Of a stretch of 64,000 nucleotides of DNA, positions 1 through 10,514 are shown piece after piece (within the stretch, counting starts at the first letter, position 1; each line of letters opens with the position of its first letter). The position numbers and the translations under genes are program-made. The DNA comes from Bacteroidota bacterium (GTDB lineage: Bacteria; Bacteroidota; Rhodothermia; JANXDC01), in NCBI GenBank assembly GCA_025998875.1, contig AP024675.1, positions 1,647,549 to 1,711,548 on the forward strand. The letters are read 5' to 3'. The notes under the pieces are model-generated. The model saw only the letters and a list, made by a program, of their open reading frames with translations. It made no database searches and was not told where the DNA came from.

Positions 1-247
1 ACAACACCAGATCGGCCCGTTGGCCCTTGACCAGCCCGGGGAGGGTCCACAGCAGGCGGGCCAGAAAGCGGGCCGTGGCCGGACCGATACGGCTCCAGGG
101 CACCTGTAGCAGCAGGGGTATGACCTCCAGATCTGCCTCTTGGTGCAGCGCGCAGAGCAATTCCCCGCTCACACGCTGCATGCCCCCCACACTCTGGGTA
201 ATATCGCCCTCGGGGGGATGAATGTGGGAGACGAACAGGATCCGCAT
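1..247 (-). CDS. Glycosyltransferase, GT4-like, N-terminal part (partial)
   Basis: The first 82 residues of a protein running off the left edge. It starts MRILFVSHIHPPEGD and continues with a VGGMQRVSGELLCAL stretch, the usual opening of a GT-B glycosyltransferase of family 4 (Rossmann beta strand, then a Gly-Gly loop and a helix). Such enzymes transfer a sugar from a nucleotide donor to a polysaccharide or lipid acceptor in the cytoplasm. The donor-binding C-terminal domain lies outside the window, so the substrate cannot be inferred. It is the last visible gene of the minus-strand group pyrG-Nudix-GT; the gap to the Nudix stop codon is only 9 bases. Confidence 0.7.
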   Translation of the reverse strand, partial: MRILFVSHIHPPEGDITQSVGGMQRVSGELLCALHQEADLEVIPLLLQVPWSRIGPATARFLARLLWTLPGLVKGQRADLVL

Positions 248-256
248 GGTGCAGGA

Positions 257-2684
<2,428 letters not shown>

Positions 2685-2715
2685 TTGCACGAGCCGGTCG
2701 GGCGGCGTATTTTCG
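2685..2715 (+). promoter_or_regulatory. Candidate promoter of the cobalamin riboswitch transcript
   Basis: TTG at 2685-2687, a 20-base spacer and TATTTTCG at 2708-2715 (TAnnTTTG with one mismatch). The spacing is the same as in the rpsF and purF promoters of this window. It would start transcription near 2722, just before the riboswitch P1 stem begins at 2735. Confidence 0.45.
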
Positions 2716-2734
2716 CGGTGTGTTCTTTACCTGT

Positions 2735-2947
2735 CTGCGCGGTCGGTGCCGCCCTTGGGCGGTGAAAAGGGAATCCGGTGCAAATCCGGAGCTGTCCCCG
2801 CAACTGTGAGCCGTCCCCCGCAAGAGCCGGGGGTAGTGCGCCGGAAGCCACTGGTCCGACGGGTTCTTTCAGAAAGGGCTATCGGACCGGGAAGGTCTTC
2901 CTCTGCAGGCGCCACGGCGAGCCAGGAGACCTGCCGACCGTGCGCAG
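2735..2947 (+). promoter_or_regulatory. Cobalamin (adenosylcobalamin-type) riboswitch aptamer
   Basis: The conserved core elements occur in order: ggtgaaaagggaa, ccggtgcaaatccgg, cccgcaactgt, gccactg (2847-2853), ggaccgggaaggtc and the B12 box agccaggagacctgcc (2920-2935). A P1 closing stem pairs ctgcgcggtcgg (2735-2746) with ccgaccgtgcgcag (2934-2947), with a 2-base bulge. Such aptamers bind coenzyme B12 and switch off uptake genes when B12 is plentiful. It precedes a BtuB-like receptor on the same strand, the classical target. Confidence 0.95.
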
Positions 2948-2969
2948 GCTGCCGACCTTCGGGGGATAG

Positions 2970-3090
2970 GGTCCGGTGGTCCAGATGGTTTGCGCCTGTT
3001 GCGTCGTATTGTGCCCGTAGAGGCCCCTTCGAGCGCGCATCCCTTTCTGGAGACCCCGGACCTTGTGAACACCGGTGAGGTTCGGGGGAG
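2970..3090 (+). promoter_or_regulatory. Riboswitch expression platform that can sequester the btuB ribosome binding site
   Basis: A 9-bp stem can form between 3054-3062 (ccccggacc) and 3079-3087 (ggttcgggg), covering most of the Shine-Dalgarno sequence gggggag (3084-3090). An alternative partner, ggtccgg at 2970-2976, is perfectly complementary to 3056-3062, so the two helices exclude each other. No T-tract follows, so translational rather than transcriptional control is suggested. The pairing was found by eye and not folded by program. Confidence 0.55.
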
Positions 3091-3092
3091 AT

Positions 3093-5000
3093 ATGATCGG
3101 TTTTCTGCTGCTTTTCTGGATGGGTGGACCCGTACGGGGGATGCTTCCGGATTCCGGCGGGGCGGATACGCTTCGCCTCCGGCTTCCGGAGGTGACCGTG
3201 GTGGCCACCCGTACCCCAATCGAACCCCATACGGCTCCAGGCCGACTGGAGCGCATTCGCCCCGCGGAGACGGTTTCGCCTCTCGGTTCGGTGGCGGAGC
3301 TGCTCCGCGATCAGACGAACCTGTCCATGCGCGCCTACGGTCCGGGTGCCATGGCCACCCTGAGCTGGCGGGGTACGGATGGGGCGCACACCCTGGTCCT
3401 GCTCGATGGGCTACCCCTGGGCAATGCCCAGAACGCCGTCGTGGACCTGGAGCTGTTGCCCGCCGCGCTCTGGGACGTCGTGGAGCTGGCCTATGGATCG
3501 GGATCGGCCCTGTATGGATCCTCGGCCCTGGGAGGTGTGCTGCGCCTGGTGCCGCCCGATCCCCCCATGGCCCCCTGGAGCGCCCGCTTCTGGGGTCAGG
3601 CGAACGACTACGGGCTCCGGGAAGGGGGGCTGGGGCTTGCAAGCCGATCGGGTGCGTTCTGGGTGCAGGTCATCGGATACGGTGCCTGGAGCGCCAACCG
3701 GTATCGATATCAGGACAACACCGTTTATCCTCCCGTATGGCGCCGTCGGCAGAATGCCGACTACGAGCAGATCGGAGGGTGGATCCGTTCCGGATACGAG
3801 CGCGGCCCCTGGCGGTTCCGGCTTTCCTACTGGGGGCACGGGGCAGATCGTGGACTGCCCGGTCCGATCATAGCCGGCGTCGGACGCGCCCGCCAGGAAG
3901 ATGTCCTCTCCTACGGGTGGGCGGAGCTGGCCTACAGGCCTGCGGGCCTGGAGCAGAGGTTGCTTGTAGCCCTTCAACGGGATGCACTTCGCTATAGCGA
4001 TCCGGATGCCGATCTCCTGGCCCATCATCGCAACCGGAGTTGGGCCTTCTGGTATGAGGGCACTGCGCTCCCGAGTCCGGAGGCGCATCTGGCCTGGGGG
4101 CTGTGGTACCGTCATCAGAGCGTCGAGAGCGCGAACCTGGCGCGATTCCGGGGCCGACATCTGCTCTCTCTCTATGGATCGGCTCTCTGGAGGCTCCGAC
4201 CGGGCTGGCTGGTATATCCCGCTCTGCGGGCGGATTTCTACAGCGACGCATCCGATGCCATAAGCCCCCGGCTTGGCATGAACCTGGTCATCCGTGACGG
4301 GGTGGCCTTCAAGGCCCAGGTGGGACGCAACTACCGGGTGCCCACGTTCAACGACCTGTACTGGATCGGGGGAGGAAATCCGGAGCTGAAGCCGGAGCGG
4401 AGCTGGGCTGTAGATGGAGGGCTACGCTATCAGGCTCCGCGCGGGGAGGGCGAGCTTACGCTCTTCTGGAACGATATCCGGCAACGAATCGTCTGGTTGC
4501 CCGGTCCAGATGGCCGCTGGCGGGCTCAGAATCAGGGGCATGTGCGCATACGGGGCCTGGAGGCCAGCCTGCGCGGGCAGGTGAGCTCCGGGCTGGAGCT
4601 CGGGGTGCTGTATACGGGCCTGGATGCGCGCAAGCAGGATCGATCCGGGCCCGGGGACCGAACCCATGGTCGGGTGCTCATGTACGTGCCCCCGCATATG
4701 GCCCGCCTCACTGCGCGCATAATGCGGGGGAGCTGGCTTATCGAGGCCCGCGCCCTCCTGTCCAGCTATCGCTACACAACGGCCGACAACACGGCCTGGC
4801 TTCCGGGGTATGGGTTGCTCACCCTCGCCGGAGCCTACAGCGGATTCTGGCAGGGGATCCGGATCCGAGCACGGGTCGCGCTAGAGAACCTGTTCGATAC
4901 GCCCTATCAGATCATGCCCTATTACCCTATGCCGGGTCGGGCTCTCCGGGTAGGGGTGGAGTTCAGTTGGCCCGTCGAAACCAGGACACCACGGCAATGA
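3093..5000 (+). CDS. btuB: TonB-dependent outer-membrane receptor, BtuB-like (corrinoid uptake)
   Basis: A 635-residue outer-membrane receptor. A short hydrophobic N-terminus (IGFLLLFWMGG) suits a signal peptide. A TonB-box-like stretch (LPEVTVVATRTP) follows, then a plug domain (SVAELLRDQTNLSMRAYG, LVLLDGLPLG, YGSGSALYGSSALGG), then a 22-strand-type barrel with receptor blocks such as GRNYRVPTFNDLYWIGGGNP and LKPERSWAVDGG. The position directly behind a cobalamin riboswitch, and ahead of a BtuG-like lipoprotein, argues for B12 or other corrinoids as ligand. The start was set at ATG 3093 because the SD is placed there; an in-frame GTG at 3075 would add six residues including an Arg, and cannot be excluded. 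Confidence 0.9.
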   Translation: MIGFLLLFWMGGPVRGMLPDSGGADTLRLRLPEVTVVATRTPIEPHTAPGRLERIRPAETVSPLGSVAELLRDQTNLSMRAYGPGAMATLSWRGTDGAHTLVLLDGLPLGNAQNAVVDLELLPAALWDVVELAYGSGSALYGSSALGGVLRLVPPDPPMAPWSARFWGQANDYGLREGGLGLASRSGAFWVQVIGYGAWSANRYRYQDNTVYPPVWRRRQNADYEQIGGWIRSGYERGPWRFRLSYWGHGADRGLPGPIIAGVGRARQEDVLSYGWAELAYRPAGLEQRLLVALQRDALRYSDPDADLLAHHRNRSWAFWYEGTALPSPEAHLAWGLWYRHQSVESANLARFRGRHLLSLYGSALWRLRPGWLVYPALRADFYSDASDAISPRLGMNLVIRDGVAFKAQVGRNYRVPTFNDLYWIGGGNPELKPERSWAVDGGLRYQAPRGEGELTLFWNDIRQRIVWLPGPDGRWRAQNQGHVRIRGLEASLRGQVSSGLELGVLYTGLDARKQDRSGPGDRTHGRVLMYVPPHMARLTARIMRGSWLIEARALLSSYRYTTADNTAWLPGYGLLTLAGAYSGFWQGIRIRARVALENLFDTPYQIMPYYPMPGRALRVGVEFSWPVETRTPRQ

Positions 5001-5015
5001 AAAGGAGGAAGGCGT

Positions 5016-6089
5016 ATGCGGAGTAAGCCGATTGGGTATTTGATCGGGATTCTGCTTCTGGCCCTCTGGACCGGCTGTGGGCCGGAGGCCGAAGAAGGCC
5101 AGCTGGTTACCCGAGGCGTGTATGTGCTCAACCAGGGTAACTTCCAGCGGGGCAACGCGGAGATTACCATTTATGATCCGCAGACAGGCGCAGTGCAGCA
5201 GAACGCCTTTCAGAGCCGAAACGGCCGGCCGCTGGGCGATATCGCCCAGAGCATGACCATCATCGACACACGGGGTTATATCGTGGTCAACAACTCCCAC
5301 CGCATCGAGGTGGTCGATCTGGAAGACGGTCTTCGGAGCCTGGGCACGATCACGATCTCCAATAATGCCAGTCCCCGCTATCTGGTCCCGGTCGGCCCCA
5401 CGCGGGCGTATGTGACGAATCTGTTCGGCAACAGCGTCTCGGTAGTGGATCTGACGCAGAATCGGGAGATCAAGACCATACCCGTGGGGCGCAACCCCAA
5501 CGGCATCGCCGTAGCCCAGGGCAAAGCCTATGTGGCCAACACGGGGTTCGGATCCAGCCGCACGGTGAGCGTGATCGATATTTCGAAAGACGAGGTGGTG
5601 CGCACGCTGGAGATGCCTTTCGATGGGCCCACGCATGTCTTCGTAGACGATGACGGGCAGGTATGGGTGGTCTGCTCGGGCCGCACGGATTATCAGAATC
5701 CCGCGAACAGTACGCCCGGCGGGTTTGTGGTCTTGGATCCCCGCACCGATGCGATCGTCTCCACGATCGCGGCCAACAGAGGCCTGGGCGGCAAGGCGTT
5801 CGGGGGGGATGTAGCCGTGGGCCCCGGCGTGGCCTTTGTGCTGCACGGCGAGGGCCTGATGCGGCTGAATACGCGCACCAACACACTGGAAAACGCCACG
5901 CTGATCGGGGGCGCCTTTGGCGCCGTGGGCTATGATCCCGTCCGAGAAGAAATATACCTCACGGACGTAAAGGACTTTGTCCAGTCCGGAGAGGTGTTCA
6001 TCTATACCCTCTCCGGGGTCCGGCGCGGCAGTTTTCCCGCCGGGATCATTCCCGGGGCCGTTGTGGTGAATGTGGTGCGGGAATCGTAG
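5016..6089 (+). CDS. BtuG-like surface lipoprotein (YVTN/YncE-type beta-propeller), probable corrinoid-binding partner of BtuB
   Basis: A 357-residue lipoprotein. The signal peptide ends in the lipobox LALWTGC (Cys near residue 21). The rest is a beta-propeller with repeated blade signatures: VYVLNQGNFQRGNAEITIYD, AYVTNLFGNSVSVVDL, AYVANTGFGSSRTVSVIDI, EEIYLTDVKDF. In Bacteroides, BtuG is a propeller lipoprotein that sits on BtuB and captures B12 with very high affinity. The architecture, the LNQGNF opening and the location after btuB under a B12 riboswitch make the same role likely here. A strong SD (aaaaggagg) precedes the ATG. If context were ignored, YncE-family protein of unknown ligand would be the call. 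Confidence 0.75.
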   Translation: MRSKPIGYLIGILLLALWTGCGPEAEEGQLVTRGVYVLNQGNFQRGNAEITIYDPQTGAVQQNAFQSRNGRPLGDIAQSMTIIDTRGYIVVNNSHRIEVVDLEDGLRSLGTITISNNASPRYLVPVGPTRAYVTNLFGNSVSVVDLTQNREIKTIPVGRNPNGIAVAQGKAYVANTGFGSSRTVSVIDISKDEVVRTLEMPFDGPTHVFVDDDGQVWVVCSGRTDYQNPANSTPGGFVVLDPRTDAIVSTIAANRGLGGKAFGGDVAVGPGVAFVLHGEGLMRLNTRTNTLENATLIGGAFGAVGYDPVREEIYLTDVKDFVQSGEVFIYTLSGVRRGSFPAGIIPGAVVVNVVRES

Positions 6090-6090
6090 T

Positions 6091-6306
6091 ATGGGCGAAC
6101 CCGTAGTGGATCGGTGTGTCTGTTTCAACTGCACGTTTGCCGAGTTGTGGCAGGTTGCGCAAACTTCCGGAGCCCGAAGCATCGAAGCTCTCCAACGGCA
6201 TATTCCGTTCGGTCATCGATGCGGGCTCTGTCATCCCTATGTGGCGCGCATGTTGCAGACCGGAGAAACCCGTTTCCCTGTAGACAGGAAGGAGGAGGCC
6301 TCATGA
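6091..6306 (+). CDS. BFD-like [2Fe-2S]-binding protein
   Basis: A 71-residue protein with Cys9-x-Cys11 and Cys44-x2-Cys47, the spacing of the [2Fe-2S] site in bacterioferritin-associated ferredoxin (BFD) domains. The helical segments ARSIEALQRHIPFGHRCG and LCHPYVARML also fit that fold. An additional Cys14 is present. It probably acts as a small cytoplasmic electron carrier. It begins one base after the preceding stop codon and ends in an ATGA overlap with the next gene, so it is firmly part of the B12-controlled operon. Function there is unknown; donating electrons to a cobalt(III) corrinoid is a hypothesis. Iron storage seems less likely, since no bacterioferritin gene is near. Confidence 0.75.
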   Translation: MGEPVVDRCVCFNCTFAELWQVAQTSGARSIEALQRHIPFGHRCGLCHPYVARMLQTGETRFPVDRKEEAS

Positions 6307-6824
6307 ATCGGACCTGGATACGCTGGTCGGCCTGGAGCGCGCTCATCGCGCTGGCCGCGCTGAGTCGGCTTCTACCTCATCCCCCGAACTTCACCCCCAT
6401 TGGCGCTATGGCGCTTTTCTCGGGCGCCCATATGGGGTTGAGGCCGGGGGCTTTTGCGGTTCCCCTCCTGGCTCTGCTGGTGAGCGATCTCCTGATCGGC
6501 ACCCATCCCCTCATGCCCTTTGTCTATGGCAGCTTTGCCCTGATCACCGTGCTCGGCTATGTGCTCTTGCACACCCGGCGCACGCTCTGGCGCCTGGGCG
6601 GATCGGCCCTGCTGGCCTCGACGCTCTTTTACCTGATCACAAACTTCGGCGTATGGGCTGTGGGTAGCTGGTATCCGAAGACCCCGGAGGGGCTTTTGAG
6701 CTGCTACATAGCCGCTATCCCCTTCTTCGGCAACACGCTGGCAGGGGATCTGTTCTTTACCGCCGTGCTCTTCGGCCTTTGGGCCTGGCTGGAGCGGCGG
6801 GTGCCGGCGCTCGAGACCGCCTGA
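6303..6824 (+). CDS. DUF6580-family putative membrane transporter, candidate corrinoid permease
   Basis: A 173-residue polytopic membrane protein with about five hydrophobic helices. It opens with RLLPHPPNFTPIGAMALFSG and has a late block TNFGVWAVGSWYPKTPEGL followed by SCYIAAIPFFGNTLAGDL; these are hallmarks I associate with DUF6580 proteins of Bacteroidota relatives. Size and topology recall ECF-transporter S-components. The gene starts in an ATGA overlap with the [2Fe-2S] gene and closes the riboswitch operon. No ATPase, BtuC or BtuF gene is nearby. The invariant-looking Cys in SCYIAA is worth noting because BtuM, a solitary S-component for B12, uses a Cys ligand. Transport of corrinoid is inferred from context only. 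Confidence 0.7.
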   Translation: MNRTWIRWSAWSALIALAALSRLLPHPPNFTPIGAMALFSGAHMGLRPGAFAVPLLALLVSDLLIGTHPLMPFVYGSFALITVLGYVLLHTRRTLWRLGGSALLASTLFYLITNFGVWAVGSWYPKTPEGLLSCYIAAIPFFGNTLAGDLFFTAVLFGLWAWLERRVPALETA

Positions 6825-6826
6825 AC

Positions 6827-6865
6827 AGCAGTAGGGGGGCGGGGTTGGCTCGCCCCCCGGCTGCT
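6827..6865. terminator. Bidirectional hairpin terminator between convergent operons
   Basis: Nested stems agcag (6827-6831)/ctgct (6861-6865) and ggggggcg (6834-6841)/cgcccccc (6851-6858) with a 9-base loop. It lies exactly between the stop codons of the convergent B12 operon and the GWxTD gene. T-tracts are poor on both sides, so efficiency is uncertain. Confidence 0.6.
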
Positions 6866-6867
6866 TC

Positions 6868-8205
6868 TTAGAAGGCGCGTGTGTTCAGCTCATCCCAGAT
6901 GGGCGTAAGCAGCCGGTAGTCGCCAAATCCGCTCTGGTCGACGAAAATAAAGCGTCGATTGAGGCTGTAGTAGTACCAGATCTGATACGGTTTGGCGTTG
7001 TATTCGAAGGGATGGTGATCGATCGCATCGGGTTGGCCGAAGAGGATGTATACCATGCCCCGATCCGTCTTCCAGCCCGGTTGCGGACCGGAGAACTGGC
7101 GGTTGGCGTACCAGACGCGCTGGTAGTATTCCTCCATCAGCTCGTTGCGTTCCGTGCCCGGGGTGGGATCGCGTTTTTTCCAGAAAGCCCGGAACCGATC
7201 CAGTCGCTCGGTCTGGGTGGGGGCTTCCTGGATGAAACGGATTTCGGCCGGTTTGGCGATGTAGACCAGCTGGGCGATGGCCTGGTCCAGATCAGCGATG
7301 AAGGCGGCCAGCCCGGTCCAGCGTATCCGTAGGGGTTTTTCCCGACGGAGGAGCTCCTGGCCTGTTTCATCGCGCACGATGAGCCGGATGAGGTAGCGAT
7401 CCGGGCGCAGATCCCGTAGAGGGATGCGTACCACGAACTGGTTGCGAATCGGGCTGAGCAGCCGGGTTTCGATATTCTGGAATCCCACTTCGGGCTCCGA
7501 GGGGGGTTGCCGACCCAGCAGTCCGCGTACGGTGGGGCGAACAGGCGGGCGGGGCCGCACGAGTTCATAGCGCAGCTGCACCCGTCGGGGCCAGCGTGTG
7601 TAGAGCTCGAAAAAGACGAGGAATTCCTCCTGGTCATGTCCGATTTCGCCCACCACGTTCGGATAGAGCACCTGCTGGGCTTCATCGAAGCGATCCAACA
7701 CCAGCAGATCGCTCGCTGCAAAAGCTAAGGAGGCCAGGTCCGGGACCGTGACCTCCAGCTGGCGCAGCTGCTGTTGCCCTGTATGCCGATCTTCAAGGCG
7801 CACCTGTACGGCGTAGCGTCCGGGGGAGGGAAAGAGCATCAGCTGCAGGTAGTCGTAGGCCGCCTCCTGCTGGGTCTGCTCATAGGAAGAGACCGTGAGG
7901 GTGCGTTCCTGAAGACGGCTTTCCAGGAGGCCCTGAGGCTGTCCGCGTCCGTTGAGCGCGTATAGCTCGACCCCCACCTCATAGCGTGCCTGAAAGCCCC
8001 TGCCCTGTCGGATAAAACTCAGCTGATTAAGGGGTACGCGGAGAAAGAGGTCGAGCCGGACCCGTCCGTCGTTGTGGCGAATGGTAAAGGGCTCAACATC
8101 AAAGCCCGCCTGCTGGGCGGTGGCGGGTGCAGAGGAAAGCCCCAGTAGGCAAATGCCCAGCCACCTCAGAAGCTGACCGGATAGCCGGGCCAGGTGCCTG
8201 CGCAT
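6868..8205 (-). CDS. GWxTD domain-containing secreted protein
   Basis: A 445-residue protein with an N-terminal signal peptide (LLRWLGICLLGLSSAPATAQ). The middle is rich in beta strands. The C-terminal domain contains PGWKTDRGMVYILFGQPD and YQIWYYYSL, the defining GWxTD signature of a family common in Bacteroidota relatives. The family has no established biochemical role; the protein probably sits in the periplasm or at the surface. It is the last gene of the purF-pgsA-ftsY-rimO-GWxTD run, 11 bases behind rimO, and is followed by a terminator hairpin. Confidence 0.85.
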   Translation of the reverse strand: MRRHLARLSGQLLRWLGICLLGLSSAPATAQQAGFDVEPFTIRHNDGRVRLDLFLRVPLNQLSFIRQGRGFQARYEVGVELYALNGRGQPQGLLESRLQERTLTVSSYEQTQQEAAYDYLQLMLFPSPGRYAVQVRLEDRHTGQQQLRQLEVTVPDLASLAFAASDLLVLDRFDEAQQVLYPNVVGEIGHDQEEFLVFFELYTRWPRRVQLRYELVRPRPPVRPTVRGLLGRQPPSEPEVGFQNIETRLLSPIRNQFVVRIPLRDLRPDRYLIRLIVRDETGQELLRREKPLRIRWTGLAAFIADLDQAIAQLVYIAKPAEIRFIQEAPTQTERLDRFRAFWKKRDPTPGTERNELMEEYYQRVWYANRQFSGPQPGWKTDRGMVYILFGQPDAIDHHPFEYNAKPYQIWYYYSLNRRFIFVDQSGFGDYRLLTPIWDELNTRAF

Positions 8206-8216
8206 AATAACCCTCC

Positions 8217-9524
8217 TCAGGCGGGGCCGTATGCCTCGCCGAAGAGATCATACGCTTCGGCATCGCGAATGTCAACCCAGTAAAAATGCCCTATCTGCAG
8301 ATCGGGGTTGGCCACGTAGACCTCGTTGTCCACCTCGGGGGCGTCGTGTTCGGTGCGACCCACCGCAAAACGCCCTTCAAGGCGGTCGATGAGCACACGC
8401 AGCCGGCTGCCCACAAGGGACTGGTTGCGCTCCAGGCTGATCTCCTGTTGCAGGGCCATGACCCTGGCCGCGCGCGCCTCTTTCTCCTCCTGGGGGATCG
8501 GATCTCCCAGCGGGTAGGCGGCCGTGTTTTCTTCCTGCGAGTACGTAAAGACCCCGAGCCGGTCGAAGCGGATCCGGCTGAGGCCTTCGAGCAGCCGTTC
8601 GAAGTCCGCTTCTGTTTCCGTCGGATAGCCCACGATCAACGTGGTGCGCAGGGCGATGCCCGGAACGCGTTCTCGGATGGTCTCGATGAGCCTTTCAAGC
8701 TCCGCACCCGTAATGCCGCGTCGCATGGAGCGCAGGACCTCATCGGAAAGATGCTGTACGGGCAGGTCCAGGTACTTGCAGATGTTCTCTCGCTCGGCCA
8801 TGACCTCGAGCACCTCCAGGGGAAACTTGGCCGGATAGGCATACATGAGCCGGATCCAGCGCAGGTGCTCGAGGTCCGAGATTCGGCGCAGCAGCTCGGC
8901 CAGCATGCGCCTGCCGTAGAGGTCCAGGCCGTAGTAGGTCAGGTCCTGGGCGATCAGGATGAGTTCACGCACGCCTCTGGAGGCCAGCCTTTGGGCCTCG
9001 AGCAGGATCTCCTCCATGGGTCGGGACCGATGTCGGCCCCGCATAAGCGGTATGGCGCAGAAGGAGCAGGGGTGATTACAGCCCTCGGAGATCTTCAGGT
9101 AGGCGTAATGGGAGGGGGTGCTCAGCAGCCGTTCCCCGAGCAGGTGCTCTTTATAGTCGGCCCCCAGGGCGGCCAGGAGCCCGGGCAGCTCCATGGTGCC
9201 GAAGAAGCCGTCCACCTCGGGCAGCTCCTGGCGCAGCTCTTCCCGGTAACGCTCCGAGAGGCACCCGGCCACGTAGACTTTCTGCACCCGCCCGGTCGCT
9301 TTGAGCTCCAGCGCCTCCAGGATGGCCTGGATGGATTCGACTTTGGCGGCTTCGATAAACCCGCACGTGTTCAGAATCACGATGTCGGCCTGCTCCGGAT
9401 CCGGGCTGATCCGGTACCGGTTTCCGGCCAGCTGGCCGAGCAGGACTTCGGAGTCCACCAGGTTTTTGGCGCATCCGAGCGTGACCACGCTTACGCGCGG
9501 GGGCTGAAAGCGCTTGGTATGCAT
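8217..9524 (-). CDS. rimO: Ribosomal protein S12 methylthiotransferase RimO
   Basis: A 435-residue radical-SAM enzyme that methylthiolates an Asp of ribosomal protein S12. The N-terminal MTTase domain opens VVTLGCAKNLVDSE, with further cysteines in LNTCGFIEAAK and AGCLSERY for the second cluster. The radical-SAM motif is CNHPCSFCAIPLMRGRHRSR. A C-terminal TRAM-like domain (RLRVLIDRLEGRFAVGRTEHD) ends the protein. CAKNLVDSE with this domain order separates RimO from MiaB. It follows ftsY with one intervening base. Confidence 0.95.
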   Translation of the reverse strand: MHTKRFQPPRVSVVTLGCAKNLVDSEVLLGQLAGNRYRISPDPEQADIVILNTCGFIEAAKVESIQAILEALELKATGRVQKVYVAGCLSERYREELRQELPEVDGFFGTMELPGLLAALGADYKEHLLGERLLSTPSHYAYLKISEGCNHPCSFCAIPLMRGRHRSRPMEEILLEAQRLASRGVRELILIAQDLTYYGLDLYGRRMLAELLRRISDLEHLRWIRLMYAYPAKFPLEVLEVMAERENICKYLDLPVQHLSDEVLRSMRRGITGAELERLIETIRERVPGIALRTTLIVGYPTETEADFERLLEGLSRIRFDRLGVFTYSQEENTAAYPLGDPIPQEEKEARAARVMALQQEISLERNQSLVGSRLRVLIDRLEGRFAVGRTEHDAPEVDNEVYVANPDLQIGHFYWVDIRDAEAYDLFGEAYGPA

Positions 9525-9525
9525 G

Positions 9526-10503
9526 CTACCTCTGCCTGAGGCTCAGTTGGGCGAAGAGCGCCTCCACAAAGGCGTGGGGATCGAAGGGGATCAGGTCTTC
9601 GAGTCGTTCCCCCACGCCCAGATAGCGCACGGGAAGTCCGAATTCATGGGCGATGCCGAGCACCACGCCGCCCCGGGCCGTGCCGTCGAGTTTGGTCACC
9701 ACCAGTCCTGTTACCGCCGTGGCCCGGGTGAATTCCTCGGCCTGTCGGAGGGCATTCTGGCCGGTGGTCGCATCGAGCACGAGCAGGACCTCATCGGGCG
9801 CTGTGGGCAGGGCCTTGGCGATGGCGCGGCGGACCTTGGCCAGCTCCTCCATGAGCCCTCCGCGCGTATGCAGGCGGCCGGCTGTATCGATGATGGCCAC
9901 ATCGATATCCCGCGCCCGGGCGGCCGAAACCGTATCGAAAGCCACCGCGGCCGGATCGGCCCCGGGATGCTGTTTGATCAGATGGGCGCCGGCGCGCTGT
10001 GCCCAGACCTCCAGCTGTTCAATGGCCGCGGCCCGGAACGTATCGGCGGCGCCGATGAGCACCGATCGCCCGGCCTGTCGGTATCGCCATGCCAGCTTGC
10101 CGATCGTGGTGGTTTTGCCCACCCCGTTTACCCCGACCACCATGATCACGTATGGCCGATGCGGCAGGGGGGCGGACCAATCCGGGGTCGGCGGCTCGTC
10201 CCGTATCCCGAGCAGGGCCAGCGTTTCCTCCCGTAGCAGGTTCCAGAGCTCTTCCGCATGGGTGTATCGCTCCCTGCGCACGCGGGCCTGGAGTCGGTCA
10301 ATGAGCGCCAGGGTGGCCTTGACCCCCACGTCGCTGAGGATGAGCACTTCCTCGAGTTCGTCCAGGAGCTCATCATCGATCCGGTCGCGGCCGCGCAGCA
10401 CCTTCTCCAGACGCGCCCAGAGTGTACTGCGCGTTTTCTCAAGCCCGGACTGGAGTTCATCGCGAGCCTGGGCGGTGCGCGAGCGATCAAACCATTTCAA
10501 CAT
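9526..10503 (-). CDS. ftsY: Signal recognition particle receptor FtsY
   Basis: A 325-residue SRP GTPase that docks ribosome-nascent-chain-SRP complexes at the membrane. The N domain (residues 1-100) contains ELLDELEEVLILSDVGV. The G domain has G1 GVNGVGKTTTIGKLA (from about residue 124), ADTFRAAAIEQLE, DTAGRLHT and TKLDGTARGG. The acidic A domain of E. coli FtsY is missing, as in many bacteria. It sits between pgsA and rimO in a tight minus-strand operon. Confidence 0.97.
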   Translation of the reverse strand: MLKWFDRSRTAQARDELQSGLEKTRSTLWARLEKVLRGRDRIDDELLDELEEVLILSDVGVKATLALIDRLQARVRRERYTHAEELWNLLREETLALLGIRDEPPTPDWSAPLPHRPYVIMVVGVNGVGKTTTIGKLAWRYRQAGRSVLIGAADTFRAAAIEQLEVWAQRAGAHLIKQHPGADPAAVAFDTVSAARARDIDVAIIDTAGRLHTRGGLMEELAKVRRAIAKALPTAPDEVLLVLDATTGQNALRQAEEFTRATAVTGLVVTKLDGTARGGVVLGIAHEFGLPVRYLGVGERLEDLIPFDPHAFVEALFAQLSLRQR

Positions 10504-10514
10504 AGCGGTATCCT

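Noticed and set aside
4881-6182. A 433-codon open frame opposite btuB/btuG-like genes
   Set aside because: Antisense to two recognised genes; no SD or domain.
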